Assembly (NCBI GenBank): GCA_947626935.1
Contig: CANQUD010000003.1
Coordinates: 1-64,000, forward strand
Direction: 5' to 3'
DNA: 64,000 nucleotides
From: an uncultured Clostridia bacterium
GTDB taxonomy: Bacteria > Bacillota > Clostridia > Christensenellales > Borkfalkiaceae
Shown here: positions 25,108 through 33,917 of the stretch, piece by piece
Numbering within the stretch: position 1 is the first letter of the stretch
How the letters are laid out: each line of letters opens with the position of its first letter
The notes under the pieces: generated by a model
What the model was told of the DNA's origin: nothing
The model's database searches: none
What the model saw: only the letters and a program-made list of their open reading frames with translations
Made by a program: the position numbers and the translations under genes

Positions 25108-26454
25108 TTAAGAGATCAGCTCTTTTGCCTTGCGGAGAAGGTGTTCCCGCTCGTTGCGGCGACCGTCGAGGGCGCAGTCGAGGAGCAGCGCACGGAGCAC
25201 GTCCGCCGTGTCCTTGGGCGGAACGCCGAGCGCTTGGACGTCCAGCCCGTTGACCTTCAGCTCCTTGAGCGTGAAAGGCACCCGTTCCTCTTTCATTTCC
25301 CCGAGGATCCTTCTCCACTTTGCGACGGCGGGCGCCTCGGAGAGGTCGTCCTTGCAAGCCGAGTAGTCCGCCTGCTTGACGGCGAAAAATTCTTCCAAAA
25401 ACGCAGAATATTGCACGATTTCCCGCCTTACCTTGCTCTCTTTCATCTTGAGATCGAGGTCCCGCATGTGCAGTCTGACGAGCCGACACACCCGCTCGGT
25501 GACGGCGGTCGGCGCCTTGAACCGCACGAGAATGTCCCGCGCGATCCTCTCGCCTTCCACTTCATGCCCGTGGTAATTTGCGTAGTGAAGGAAGCAATAG
25601 GGCTTTCCGACGTCATGCAGAAGGGCGGCGAGCCGCACGGACGGGGGGGAATAGAGGAGTGCCCGAAGGGAGTGTTCGAGCACGTCGTGGTCGTGGAAGG
25701 CGGGATTCTGGACCATGCCGTCGCCGAGGGTCAGCTCGGGCAGGATCTCCTCAAGGACTCCGATGTCCTTCAGAATGTGAAAACCGCGATATGGGGCGGT
25801 TTTTTCGCCTCTTTTCTCGTCCGCATGCAGCAAAAGAGTGAGTTCGCCGAAGATGCGTTCTGGGACGATGTCGTTGATGAGTTTTGCGTGCGTCTTTGCC
25901 CCCTCAAGGCATTCCGCATCGGGAGAAAAGCCCGTCTGCGCCGCCTGTCTTGCGAGCCGCAGGAGCCTCAACCCGTCCTCACCGAACACGCGGTCGGACG
26001 GCGCAACGGTGCGCAGGATGTGTTTGCGGATATCGTCCTCTCCGCCGAGGGGATCGACGAATTTTTCGCCGCTTATGTCGTAATAAACGGCATTGCAGCA
26101 GAAATCGCGCCGCCGTGCGTCCACCGCGATGTCGTCCGTGAAGGACACGGAAGCGGGGGCGTGGACGCCCGCCCGATAGGTGTCATGGCGGAAGCGGGTG
26201 AACTCTCCCTCCGCCGTCCCGTCCGAGATCTTCACCGTGCCCGTGCGGGGATAGACCGCGCGGACCTCGAACCCCGCCTTTTTCGCCGCGGAGACAAATT
26301 CCTCTTCCGTGCAGGCGGAGGCAAGATCCCAGTCGGACGACGGGGAGAGGGGAAGCCCGCAGAGGTAGTCCCGCACGCTCCCCCCGATGATATATAAAGA
26401 ATGCTGACAGGCGTCCGCCAGTTTCAAAAAATTTTCGGGCAAACATTCGCGCAT
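25108..26454 (-). CDS. cca: CCA-adding tRNA nucleotidyltransferase with HD domain
   Basis: 448 residues. The head domain has GGSVRD (24-29) and the catalytic DWD (Asp41, Asp43), then RRRDFCCNAVYYD and the tRNA-binding GEDGLRLLRLARQAA. The C-terminal half carries an HD domain (LAALLHDVGKPY) and the tail typical of Bacillota enzymes. It repairs or completes the 3' CCA of tRNAs. The promoter lies so close that transcription should start at or next to the ATG, giving a leaderless message. No ribosome site is visible. It is divergent from the lipid kinase gene. Confidence 0.92.
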   Translation of the reverse strand: MRECLPENFLKLADACQHSLYIIGGSVRDYLCGLPLSPSSDWDLASACTEEEFVSAAKKAGFEVRAVYPRTGTVKISDGTAEGEFTRFRHDTYRAGVHAPASVSFTDDIAVDARRRDFCCNAVYYDISGEKFVDPLGGEDDIRKHILRTVAPSDRVFGEDGLRLLRLARQAAQTGFSPDAECLEGAKTHAKLINDIVPERIFGELTLLLHADEKRGEKTAPYRGFHILKDIGVLEEILPELTLGDGMVQNPAFHDHDVLEHSLRALLYSPPSVRLAALLHDVGKPYCFLHYANYHGHEVEGERIARDILVRFKAPTAVTERVCRLVRLHMRDLDLKMKESKVRREIVQYSAFLEEFFAVKQADYSACKDDLSEAPAVAKWRRILGEMKEERVPFTLKELKVNGLDVQALGVPPKDTADVLRALLLDCALDGRRNEREHLLRKAKELIS

Positions 26455-26460
26455 GGCAAT

Positions 26461-26489
26461 ATTATATCATGCCGCGGGCAGGATGTCAA
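26461..26489 (-). promoter_or_regulatory. Consensus promoter of cca, leaderless layout
   Basis: Minus strand: TTGACA (26489-26484), 17-bp spacer, TATAAT (26466-26461), then only ATTGCC before the ATG at 26454. The expected +1 is the start codon itself. Confidence 0.78.
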
Positions 26490-26524
26490 ACGGAACAAAA
26501 TCGGCGCTTTTTTTCGATTAGCTC

Positions 26525-26553
26525 TTGCAAAAAGCGCGGAAGTATTGTAAGAT
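26525..26553 (+). promoter_or_regulatory. Promoter for the lipid kinase / PP2C pair
   Basis: TTGCAA (26525-26530), 17-bp spacer, TAAGAT (26548-26553). Divergent from the cca promoter. Confidence 0.62.
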
Positions 26554-26577
26554 ATAGGGGAGAGGAATACAAAAGAG

Positions 26578-27441
26578 ATGCTGCATTTGATCGTCAATCC
26601 GAATACGAAGAAGAGCGAAAAGGTCCTTGCCGAGGCGGAAGCCGTGCTTTCCGCCCGCAGCGTGCGGTACGACGTCTACCGTTCCAAGGATAGGGGAGAC
26701 ATCGCACGGGAAGTGCGGAGACTGACTTCCGCGGGGGAGACGACCGTCATCGCCGTCGGCGGAGACGGGACCCTCAACGAGGTCCTGACGGGCATTTCCG
26801 ACCCCGAAAAAGCCGTTTTGGGACTCATTCCCGCGGGAACGGGCAACGACTTCGCCAAGCGTGCGGGCATTCCCTACGGGGCGAAAGCCATCGACCTCTT
26901 TTTGGGCGGAGAGCCGAAGTATACGGACTTTCTCGACTGCGGCGGGGGGAAGCGCAGCCTCAACATCGCGGGACTCGGGATCGACGTCGACATTTTGGAG
27001 CGCATCGAGCGGAAGAAGGCGGCGGGAAAGAAAATGTCCTACTTTTCGAGCCTGCTGCGCTCTCTCATCAAATATAAGCCCGTCAAGATGCAGATTATCG
27101 CGGATGGGGTCGAAAAAAGCTACTTCGTCCTCATCGCCGCGGCATGCAACGGCACCCGGTTCGGCGGCGGGATCCCGATCTGTCCGCCCGCCGTCATCGA
27201 CGACGGAAAGATGGATCTCATCGCCGTCGACTGCCCGAAAAAGATCTTTTTACCCTACTATCTCATCAAATTGAAGCGCGGAAAGCTGCACAAGAACAAG
27301 ATCTATCACCGCGTGCTGTGCGAGGAAGCGCACATTCTCCCGACGGGGACGCAGAGCGTCCAGCTCGACGGGGAACTCTTCGCCGCGACGGAGCTGCACG
27401 TGAAGATCGTGAGCGGCAAACTGCGCATGTATCGAGGCTGA
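26578..27441 (+). CDS. Diacylglycerol/lipid kinase family protein (DagK/YegS type)
   Basis: 287 residues with GGDGT at 61-65 (ATP binding) and GTGNDF at 88-93, the two hallmarks of the DAGK catalytic domain, plus a beta-sandwich C-terminal half with FGGGIPICPPAVIDDGKMDL. Such enzymes phosphorylate diacylglycerol or related lipids at the inner membrane face. The ATG at 26578 has only a weak GAGAGG/AGAG site. The phosphatase gene begins 2 bp after its stop, so the pair is co-transcribed. Confidence 0.87.
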   Translation: MLHLIVNPNTKKSEKVLAEAEAVLSARSVRYDVYRSKDRGDIAREVRRLTSAGETTVIAVGGDGTLNEVLTGISDPEKAVLGLIPAGTGNDFAKRAGIPYGAKAIDLFLGGEPKYTDFLDCGGGKRSLNIAGLGIDVDILERIERKKAAGKKMSYFSSLLRSLIKYKPVKMQIIADGVEKSYFVLIAAACNGTRFGGGIPICPPAVIDDGKMDLIAVDCPKKIFLPYYLIKLKRGKLHKNKIYHRVLCEEAHILPTGTQSVQLDGELFAATELHVKIVSGKLRMYRG

Positions 27442-27442
27442 A

Positions 27443-28495
27443 ATGGGCAACCTGTATAAAGAAATTCTCGAACATATCCCGACGGCGGCGATCGTGTTCA
27501 ACGAGGCGCTGCGGGTCAGATATTGCAACCGCTCCTTCCGCGCCTACTTCGGCGGGAAGGAGCGGGGAACGCTGGCGGACGCCGTCTCGTGCACCGAGGA
27601 AGAGCATTGCGGCAAGGGCGTCAAGTGTGCCTATTGCACACTGCGCGAATTCTTTCAGGATGCCGTGCGGTCGGACAGGATCTCCTTCCGTAAGCTCGTG
27701 TTCCGCAGGGGAAAGGATGCGCTCACCCTCCGCATCAAGGTGACGCCGATGGGGGACGGGGTCTATCTCGGCGTCGCCGACAGCGCGTACGAGACGGAGA
27801 TCGCCCGTGAGATGTCCTCGGCGCAGGACATCCAGCAGCGCCTTCTCCCCGCCGCCAAGAGCGACGCGCCCTATTCCTACATGTACATTCCCTGCCGCGA
27901 GATCGGCGGAGACCTTCCCGACGTCTATGAGACGGATGGGGGGACGATGGGAGTCCTCGCCGACGTCTCGGGGAAGGGGATCTCCGCGGGCATGCTCTCT
28001 GCATTCGTGCGGGCGGGCTGGGACCGCGGCGAAATTTCCCCCGCACGGGCGATCTTGGGACTCAATGCGAAATTTCAGGAGCTGAACCTCGACGAACGGT
28101 CGTACGTCACCGCCGTCGCCGTCCGCATCGGACGGGAAGAGCGGGAACTCGTCTACTGTGCCGCGGGGCACAATGCGCCCATTCTCCTCAAGGGAGCGCA
28201 CGGCATCGACGAGATCGTCATGAAGGCGCCGCCCGTCTCGACGTGGATGCCCGATTTCGGCTATCGGGACGACAAGATCCCCTACGAAAAGGGGGATATC
28301 CTCGTCCTTCTGACGGACGGGGTCATCGAGAGCAGGAGTCCCTCGGGCGAACAGTTCTCCCTCGAGCGGGTGGAAGAGATCCTGCGCTGTTCGGAGAACG
28401 CCCAGCGGTTCATCGAGCGGCTCAAGGCGTCGCTCAAGGAGTTCTGCGGCACCTTCAACGACGACATCACGGCGATCGCGTTCGACCTCTCCTGA
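27443..28495 (+). CDS. PAS-like sensor with Cys4 cluster fused to SpoIIE-type PP2C phosphatase
   Basis: 350 residues. The N-terminal PAS-like domain (about 5-115) contains Cys50, Cys56, Cys62 and Cys65 in SCTEEEHCGKGVKCAYC, a cluster suited to zinc or Fe-S binding. A short helix (AREMSSAQDIQQRLLP) leads to the PP2C domain (about 140-350) with GGDLPDV, LADVSGKGISAGM, CAAGHNAPILL, LTDGVIESRSPSGEQF and DDITAIAF. These supply the metal-binding Asp residues. RsbU/SpoIIE-type phosphatases usually act on anti-sigma-factor antagonists. No anti-sigma or antagonist gene is seen in the window. Start overlap with GAGG in the upstream gene indicates coupling. Confidence 0.85.
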   Translation: MGNLYKEILEHIPTAAIVFNEALRVRYCNRSFRAYFGGKERGTLADAVSCTEEEHCGKGVKCAYCTLREFFQDAVRSDRISFRKLVFRRGKDALTLRIKVTPMGDGVYLGVADSAYETEIAREMSSAQDIQQRLLPAAKSDAPYSYMYIPCREIGGDLPDVYETDGGTMGVLADVSGKGISAGMLSAFVRAGWDRGEISPARAILGLNAKFQELNLDERSYVTAVAVRIGREERELVYCAAGHNAPILLKGAHGIDEIVMKAPPVSTWMPDFGYRDDKIPYEKGDILVLLTDGVIESRSPSGEQFSLERVEEILRCSENAQRFIERLKASLKEFCGTFNDDITAIAFDLS

Positions 28496-28586
28496 AAAAA
28501 GGACCAAAAAGAATGTCGGGACCTTGCAAAACAGCCCGAAAAAATGACAAAACAGACCGTTTTCGGAATTATTTTTTCAAAACTCA

Positions 28587-28615
28587 TTGACAGGTCGCGC
28601 GGACGGGACTAAAAT
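28587..28615 (+). promoter_or_regulatory. Promoter of the beta-glucan locus
   Basis: TTGACA (28587-28592), 17-bp spacer, TAAAAT (28610-28615). The GH16 ATG is at 28671. A longer frame beginning at the TTG of the -35 box is not a real start. Confidence 0.8.
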
Positions 28616-28670
28616 AGAGCCGATGCGGGGCGGAACGTTTGGGGAAGTTCCTCCGCCGCGGGGGGAAAGG

Positions 28671-30050
28671 ATGAAACAAACAAAGAGCGGAACAAAAGCA
28701 CGGAGAGCGAGCGCTGCGGCGGTCGCGCTCCTTTTTCTGCTCTTGACGGCGGGATGCGACATCAATGTCGGCATTCCCGACTTTTCGACGCCGACCCCGA
28801 CCGTCACGGGCGTCACCCTCTTCGTCTCTGCCGCGGAGATCGCGACGGGAGCGCAGTTCAGGCTCTCGACGGCGCCCGCGGGCGAGGACGACTTCTGGGT
28901 CTGTTCCGACGAGGACATCGCCTCGGTGGAAAACGGTCTCGTCACGGGACTCAAGGCGGGAACGGCGGTCGTCACCGTCTCCAACGGCAGGGAGATGCAG
29001 TCGTGCGCTCTGACCGTCAAAGAGGACGCCGTCGGCTTGAAAGTGACGGGTTCGGACGCCAACATCGCCCTCGGGGACACCCTCGTCTTTGAAACGGGAC
29101 TTCCCGACCGCGTCTCGGTGGAGTGGGATACCTCGGAGCCGACCGTCGCGACCCTCGAAGAGGGCGTCTTTACGGGCATTGCGGCGGGGGAGACGACCGT
29201 CTCCGCGGCATATGAGGAATATTCGGACGATTACACCGTCACCGTCTTGGGCGGAGAGGGGGTAAGGCAGCTCCTCTGGGCGGACGAATTTGACGGACAG
29301 ACCCTCGACGGGAGCAAGTGGGAATTCCAGAACGGCGTGCAGGACGTCTACCAAAACGACGGAAAGACCGCATACGGTCCCATGTTCTGGGGGAACAACG
29401 AACTGCAGTACTACACGCGGGACGCCGTCACGCTCGCGGAAGGGGTCATGGAGATCACGGCGGCGGCGAAGGGGGGACTCCCCGACGGCAGGGAATTCAC
29501 TTCGGCGCGGATCGCGACCCGCGACAGGGGTTATTGGACGTACGGCTACTTCGAGGCGCGGATGAAGCTTCCCGAGGGCGCGGGCATGTGGCCCGCCTTC
29601 TGGCTGCTTCCCCAGCCCGAAAGGGGCATGGGCACCCAAAACCGCTACGGCGGCTGGGCGGCGAACGGCGAAATCGACATCATGGAAGCGCGGGGAAGGT
29701 ATCCCTATGAAGTGGGGAACACCGTCCACTTCGGCGGAAACCCGAGCACCTATCTCGCATACGGCGCCAAACTGCAGTCGCCCATCTCCGAATGGCACAC
29801 CTACGGACTGGAATGGCGGAGCGATCATCTCTCATGGTTCGTGGACGGCGTGGAGACGTACAGGGTGAAGAACACCTCGTGGCACACCGATTCGCCGCTC
29901 GGGGCGGGCAACCCCGCGGCGCCCTTCGACCAGCCCTTCTACATCGTCATCAACCTCGCCGTGGGGGGGAACTATGACGGCGGCGTCCGTCCCGACCCTT
30001 CCTTCACGTCCGCCGCGATGGAAGTGGATTACGTCAGAGTGTACGCGTAA
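28671..30050 (+). CDS. GH16 endo-beta-glucanase lipoprotein with two Ig-like domains
   Basis: 459 residues. Lipobox LTAGC (Cys29). Two Big_2-type Ig domains follow (about 44-115 and 117-197, each with SVENGLVTGLKAGTAVVTV or VATLEEGVFTGIAAGETTV). The catalytic domain (about 205-459) contains WNGE-like GEIDIME with nucleophile Glu334, Asp336 and acid/base Glu339. WADEFDG, FEARMKLPEGAGMWPAFWLLP and the final VDYVRVYA are typical of GH16 laminarinases and related beta-1,3 or mixed-linkage glucanases. It probably cuts glucan at the cell surface. The start at 28671 has GGGGGAAAGG upstream. It is the first gene of a three-gene unit with the binding protein and GH3 enzyme. The exact linkage cut cannot be told from sequence alone. 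Confidence 0.9.
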   Translation: MKQTKSGTKARRASAAAVALLFLLLTAGCDINVGIPDFSTPTPTVTGVTLFVSAAEIATGAQFRLSTAPAGEDDFWVCSDEDIASVENGLVTGLKAGTAVVTVSNGREMQSCALTVKEDAVGLKVTGSDANIALGDTLVFETGLPDRVSVEWDTSEPTVATLEEGVFTGIAAGETTVSAAYEEYSDDYTVTVLGGEGVRQLLWADEFDGQTLDGSKWEFQNGVQDVYQNDGKTAYGPMFWGNNELQYYTRDAVTLAEGVMEITAAAKGGLPDGREFTSARIATRDRGYWTYGYFEARMKLPEGAGMWPAFWLLPQPERGMGTQNRYGGWAANGEIDIMEARGRYPYEVGNTVHFGGNPSTYLAYGAKLQSPISEWHTYGLEWRSDHLSWFVDGVETYRVKNTSWHTDSPLGAGNPAAPFDQPFYIVINLAVGGNYDGGVRPDPSFTSAAMEVDYVRVYA

Positions 30051-30108
30051 AGAGAACTCAAAACGGCAGAGAGCCGTTGTTGGATAGAGGAAATCAAGGA
30101 GGAAACTT

Positions 30109-33100
30109 ATGAGACAAAGACTGATGGCAGCCCTGACTGTTCTGTTCGCGCTTGTGCTCGGGCTTGCCGTACTCACTGCCTGCGGAGATTCGGGCAGTTC
30201 GGGCGGATCGGGGGACATCTCCCTCTCGGTGGAGTCCTGCGAACTTGACGTCGGCGAGACGAAACTCATCGTCGCAACGTCCAAGGACGGCGGGAAGGTG
30301 ACGTGGACGACGTCCGACGACAGCATCGTCCATATCGTGACCCAAGTCGCCTCGCGGGGGATCGTCACGGTTCAGGCGATGAAGGACGGCAATGCGACGC
30401 TGACGGCGACCAACGAGGCGGGCAAGTCCGCAACGTGCGCAGTCAAGGTCGAAAAATACACCGTCTCCATCGCAGAGGGGACAAAGGACGTCACGGGCGG
30501 AACGGTGACCGTTCTCCGCAACGGCACCACGCTTGCCTATGAGGGAAAGACGCTCCAAGCCACGATCTACCGCGCGGGCGAGGCGACGGACGAGACAGCC
30601 GTCTGGTCCTCTTCCGACGAGGCGGTCGTCACCGTCGAGAACGGCGTTCTGACGGCGCACGACATCGGCACGGCAGTCATCACCGCGAAGCGCTCCAAGG
30701 GCGTCGCGGAAGCAACGGTGACGGTCGAAGTCAAGTGGGATACGGCGCCGACGGGCTGGTACAAGATCCTGCACGGCGGCGAGACGAACGCGCTCGGCGC
30801 CAATGTCGGCAAATGGACCTGGACGGGCGACGAGGGCTGGGGCGGTTCCACGCCAACTCTCTCGGGGGACGGCTTTGCGGACGGCGGTGCCGAATTCTCC
30901 TTCTCGGGCAACACGGGCTGGAGATGGTACGGCATGCAGCTCTTCTACAAGAACAGCTCCAACCTCGACGGGCACGTCTACAAGGTGACATTCACGCTCA
31001 CTTCCGACGCGGACGGCATGATCACCGTCAACGATTTCGAGTTCGACCTTCAAAAGGGGAAAAATACCATCGAAGCGTACCGTCTCGAGGGGAAGGACAA
31101 CGCATCTGTCTACATCAACATGGCGGTGCATGACAAGATCAGAAACAACATGAAGCCCCGCCGCACGGCGGATTCCACCGATGCGAGCGAAAACTTCGAC
31201 CCGTACCGCGTGGAAGAGGCGAACATGAAGATCGAGGACCTCAAATTCGAGGAAGTCAAACCCACGCAGCTGCTCGCGCCGACATCCTTTGCCCTCAACG
31301 ACGTCACCGTGGACGGCAAGGCGGAGAAGGAGATCGCCGTCACCGATCCCAACCCGACGAAGAGCTTCGAGGGCTATGTCGTCGGATTCTTTGAGGGCGA
31401 TGCGGAAGATCCGAGCTATACGCAGGTCGTCATGAAGCCTTGGGACGAGACGACGGACATTCTCGAGACGATGAAGGTAAAGGACGGCAAGATGCTCCTC
31501 GACACTTCCTATGTGAAGGGCGGGACGTACACCGTCAAGGTCCGCTCGTACACGGACGATCCCCGCTACAGCGACAGCGGCTGGAGCAGCGGCGTCAGCT
31601 GCACCGTCGAAGAGCATGCGATCTCCTACGAACCCGCGCCTTCCTACCGTGCGCTCGACCGCGGCATCGGCAAACTCTACTACTGGTCGGAATGGAACAT
31701 GATCTCGAATGCCAAGTTCGAGAACGGCACCCTTTCCTTCCGCCTCGGGCAGGAGTCCGACTGGTACAGCGACCAGTTCTATTACACGACGAACGAACTT
31801 GTTGACAAGCATCTCTATGAACTGACCTTCAAATTCAAGGGCGTCATCGAGACGGTGGACGCGAGCGGGAATACCGTCGAGACGGTCAGAGACCTCTCGG
31901 GCAAACAGATCGTCGTCAACAGCCAGCGCGTCGACCTCGGCAACGGCGAGCAGACCGTCACGGTCAGATTCTTCTATGAGAAGAACGATCAGGTCCTCGG
32001 GATCCAGCTCGGCAAGCCGAACGACGACTGGAGCGCGACCGTCAAGGGCGCGGGGCTTGACAGCGGCAAATATTACTTCTCCGACATTCAGTTCAAGGAT
32101 TTGAGCGATCCCGAGGCGAACGCTCCGATGTACTACGGCGAACTCCTCGCCGACACGGCGACCGTCACCGACGAACTCGCCTACTGGTACGCCGCAAGCG
32201 GAAAACTCACCTATGTGGAGGAATTCGGCGACTGGATGGCAAACGGCGCCACCATGCACTCGATGAGTTCGACTCCGAACAGCGCGAGCGACACGGGGTA
32301 CAGCTACACCTTCGACTACACGGTCGATCCCATCGAGGGGAGATTCTGCAACTGGATCGTGCGCTTCTTCTACAAGAAGAGCGGGCTTGTCACGAACGGG
32401 GACTATAAACTCACCCTCGTGCTCAACTCGAGCGCGTCGGGCGACGTCATGATCAACGGCACGACGCTCACCCTGCAAGAGGGCGAACATGAGTATCATA
32501 TCTTCTACAAGGAGAGGGCGGGCATGTCCCTCTGGATGAACATGGCGACGGACTACAGCATGATCCTCGACGAGACGCTCACCATCAAGTCGCTCAAGTG
32601 GGAAGAGGGGACGAGGACTCCCCTGACGGCGCCCACGGGGTCCGTCACGGACGGCGTCGTCACCTTCACGAACCCCAACACCGTCGGCGTCGACCACGCC
32701 GAGATCGGTCTCTTCAGCGGCGACAGGCTCGTCTCCACGCAGAAGATCACAAACAACGAAAAGATCGACGACTCCGTGCACATGAACGGGTCGTACACCG
32801 TCAAGCTCCGCCTCTGCGGCACGGACGAGTATGCGGACACCGATTGGGTGACGATCGGCAACTACACCGTGACGGGCGGATTCAACATCGGGCAGGGCAC
32901 GATGTCGGACGCCGTCTCGAATGCGGGCGAATGGTACGTCTGGCTCGATACGCCCGAGCAGGAAGGCTCCGCGGCGATGCTCAATAAGGCAGAGATCGAC
33001 AGGGCGGCAAAGAAACTCACCGTCGGCTACACGACGAGCGGCACCCCTCGGCTCGGCTACAGCGTCCAGCTCTTCTATGAGGACCCGAACGCCGTTACGG

Positions 33101-33849
33101 GCAAGACGTACACTCTCTCCCTCAAGGTGAAGCTCTCCGTCAGCGGGATCATCACGATCAACGACAAGCAGATCACCTTCGTTGCGGGACAGGAACAGGA
33201 CGTCGAGATCGTCTATACCGAAAAGGGCAGGGGCGACGAGGACTGGAACGCGGGCGCTTCCATCAGCATTCAGATGGGCGTCTATCAGGCAACGCCGATC
33301 ATGGCAGCCGAGATCACCCTCTCGGGCTGGTCGATTACGGAACTGACTTCCAACCCCAACGGCGACGAGTATTATCTGACCGAAACGGAGCTGGGAGAAG
33401 GGCAGATCCCCGCCGATTCCACCTTCTACTACTGGTCGGAATGGGATATGATCACGAACGCGACCTTCAACAAAGGCACGGTGTCCTTCCACTACGGCAC
33501 GCAGGGGAACTGGTACAGCGACCAGATCTTCTATAACAGCCTCGCATTCCCCAAGGAAGGGACCTATTCCTTCTCGGTGAAGGTCCATACCACGGTCGCA
33601 GGCATGGTCCGCATCAACGGCAAGCCCGTCACGCTCGAGGTGGGGGACAACACCGTCACGGTCGAAACATGCAACGGCATGTTCTCCATGCAGATGGGTC
33701 TCCCCGTGAATAAGACGGCAGAGGGCGATTACGATTATTCGGATAACCGCAGTTCGTCCACGCTTGCCAATGCCGACATCACCCTGTCCGAATTCAGATG
33801 GACGGCGGCGGACGGCACGGTGTACGGTCTCGACGGAAGGATCTCGTAA
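30109..33849 (+). CDS. Multi-module carbohydrate-binding lipoprotein (Ig domains plus about five CBM-like modules)
   Basis: 1246 residues. Lipobox LTAC (Cys25). Two Big_2-like Ig domains (about 36-115 and 117-205) are followed by about five beta-sandwich modules near residues 212-385, 510-675, 690-830, 925-1080 and 1105-1240. They share a pattern of WY or YYW, then WYSDQ-x-FY or YGMQLFY, then Y-x-L-x-L-K and a G-x-I-x-I-N-D strand. Modules 2 and 5 both open YYWSEW-x-MI. Exposed Trp and Tyr and the strand pattern resemble CBM4/9/22-type modules. No catalytic motif was seen. It starts 58 bp after GH16 with AAGGAGG and probably holds glucan at the surface for GH16 and GH3. Confidence 0.75.
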   Translation: MRQRLMAALTVLFALVLGLAVLTACGDSGSSGGSGDISLSVESCELDVGETKLIVATSKDGGKVTWTTSDDSIVHIVTQVASRGIVTVQAMKDGNATLTATNEAGKSATCAVKVEKYTVSIAEGTKDVTGGTVTVLRNGTTLAYEGKTLQATIYRAGEATDETAVWSSSDEAVVTVENGVLTAHDIGTAVITAKRSKGVAEATVTVEVKWDTAPTGWYKILHGGETNALGANVGKWTWTGDEGWGGSTPTLSGDGFADGGAEFSFSGNTGWRWYGMQLFYKNSSNLDGHVYKVTFTLTSDADGMITVNDFEFDLQKGKNTIEAYRLEGKDNASVYINMAVHDKIRNNMKPRRTADSTDASENFDPYRVEEANMKIEDLKFEEVKPTQLLAPTSFALNDVTVDGKAEKEIAVTDPNPTKSFEGYVVGFFEGDAEDPSYTQVVMKPWDETTDILETMKVKDGKMLLDTSYVKGGTYTVKVRSYTDDPRYSDSGWSSGVSCTVEEHAISYEPAPSYRALDRGIGKLYYWSEWNMISNAKFENGTLSFRLGQESDWYSDQFYYTTNELVDKHLYELTFKFKGVIETVDASGNTVETVRDLSGKQIVVNSQRVDLGNGEQTVTVRFFYEKNDQVLGIQLGKPNDDWSATVKGAGLDSGKYYFSDIQFKDLSDPEANAPMYYGELLADTATVTDELAYWYAASGKLTYVEEFGDWMANGATMHSMSSTPNSASDTGYSYTFDYTVDPIEGRFCNWIVRFFYKKSGLVTNGDYKLTLVLNSSASGDVMINGTTLTLQEGEHEYHIFYKERAGMSLWMNMATDYSMILDETLTIKSLKWEEGTRTPLTAPTGSVTDGVVTFTNPNTVGVDHAEIGLFSGDRLVSTQKITNNEKIDDSVHMNGSYTVKLRLCGTDEYADTDWVTIGNYTVTGGFNIGQGTMSDAVSNAGEWYVWLDTPEQEGSAAMLNKAEIDRAAKKLTVGYTTSGTPRLGYSVQLFYEDPNAVTGKTYTLSLKVKLSVSGIITINDKQITFVAGQEQDVEIVYTEKGRGDEDWNAGASISIQMGVYQATPIMAAEITLSGWSITELTSNPNGDEYYLTETELGEGQIPADSTFYYWSEWDMITNATFNKGTVSFHYGTQGNWYSDQIFYNSLAFPKEGTYSFSVKVHTTVAGMVRINGKPVTLEVGDNTVTVETCNGMFSMQMGLPVNKTAEGDYDYSDNRSSSTLANADITLSEFRWTAADGTVYGLDGRIS

Positions 33850-33917
33850 GATCTCATTCGCTGCGGCGCACTGCGCCGCAGCGTTTCCGCTTTGAAAACA
33901 AGGATCAGGAGGAAAAT

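Noticed and set aside
28536-28572. Possible terminator CCGAAAA/TTTTCGG after the PP2C gene
   Set aside because: The loop is 17 bases, the stem is AT-rich and the T-run is broken, so it is too weak to call.
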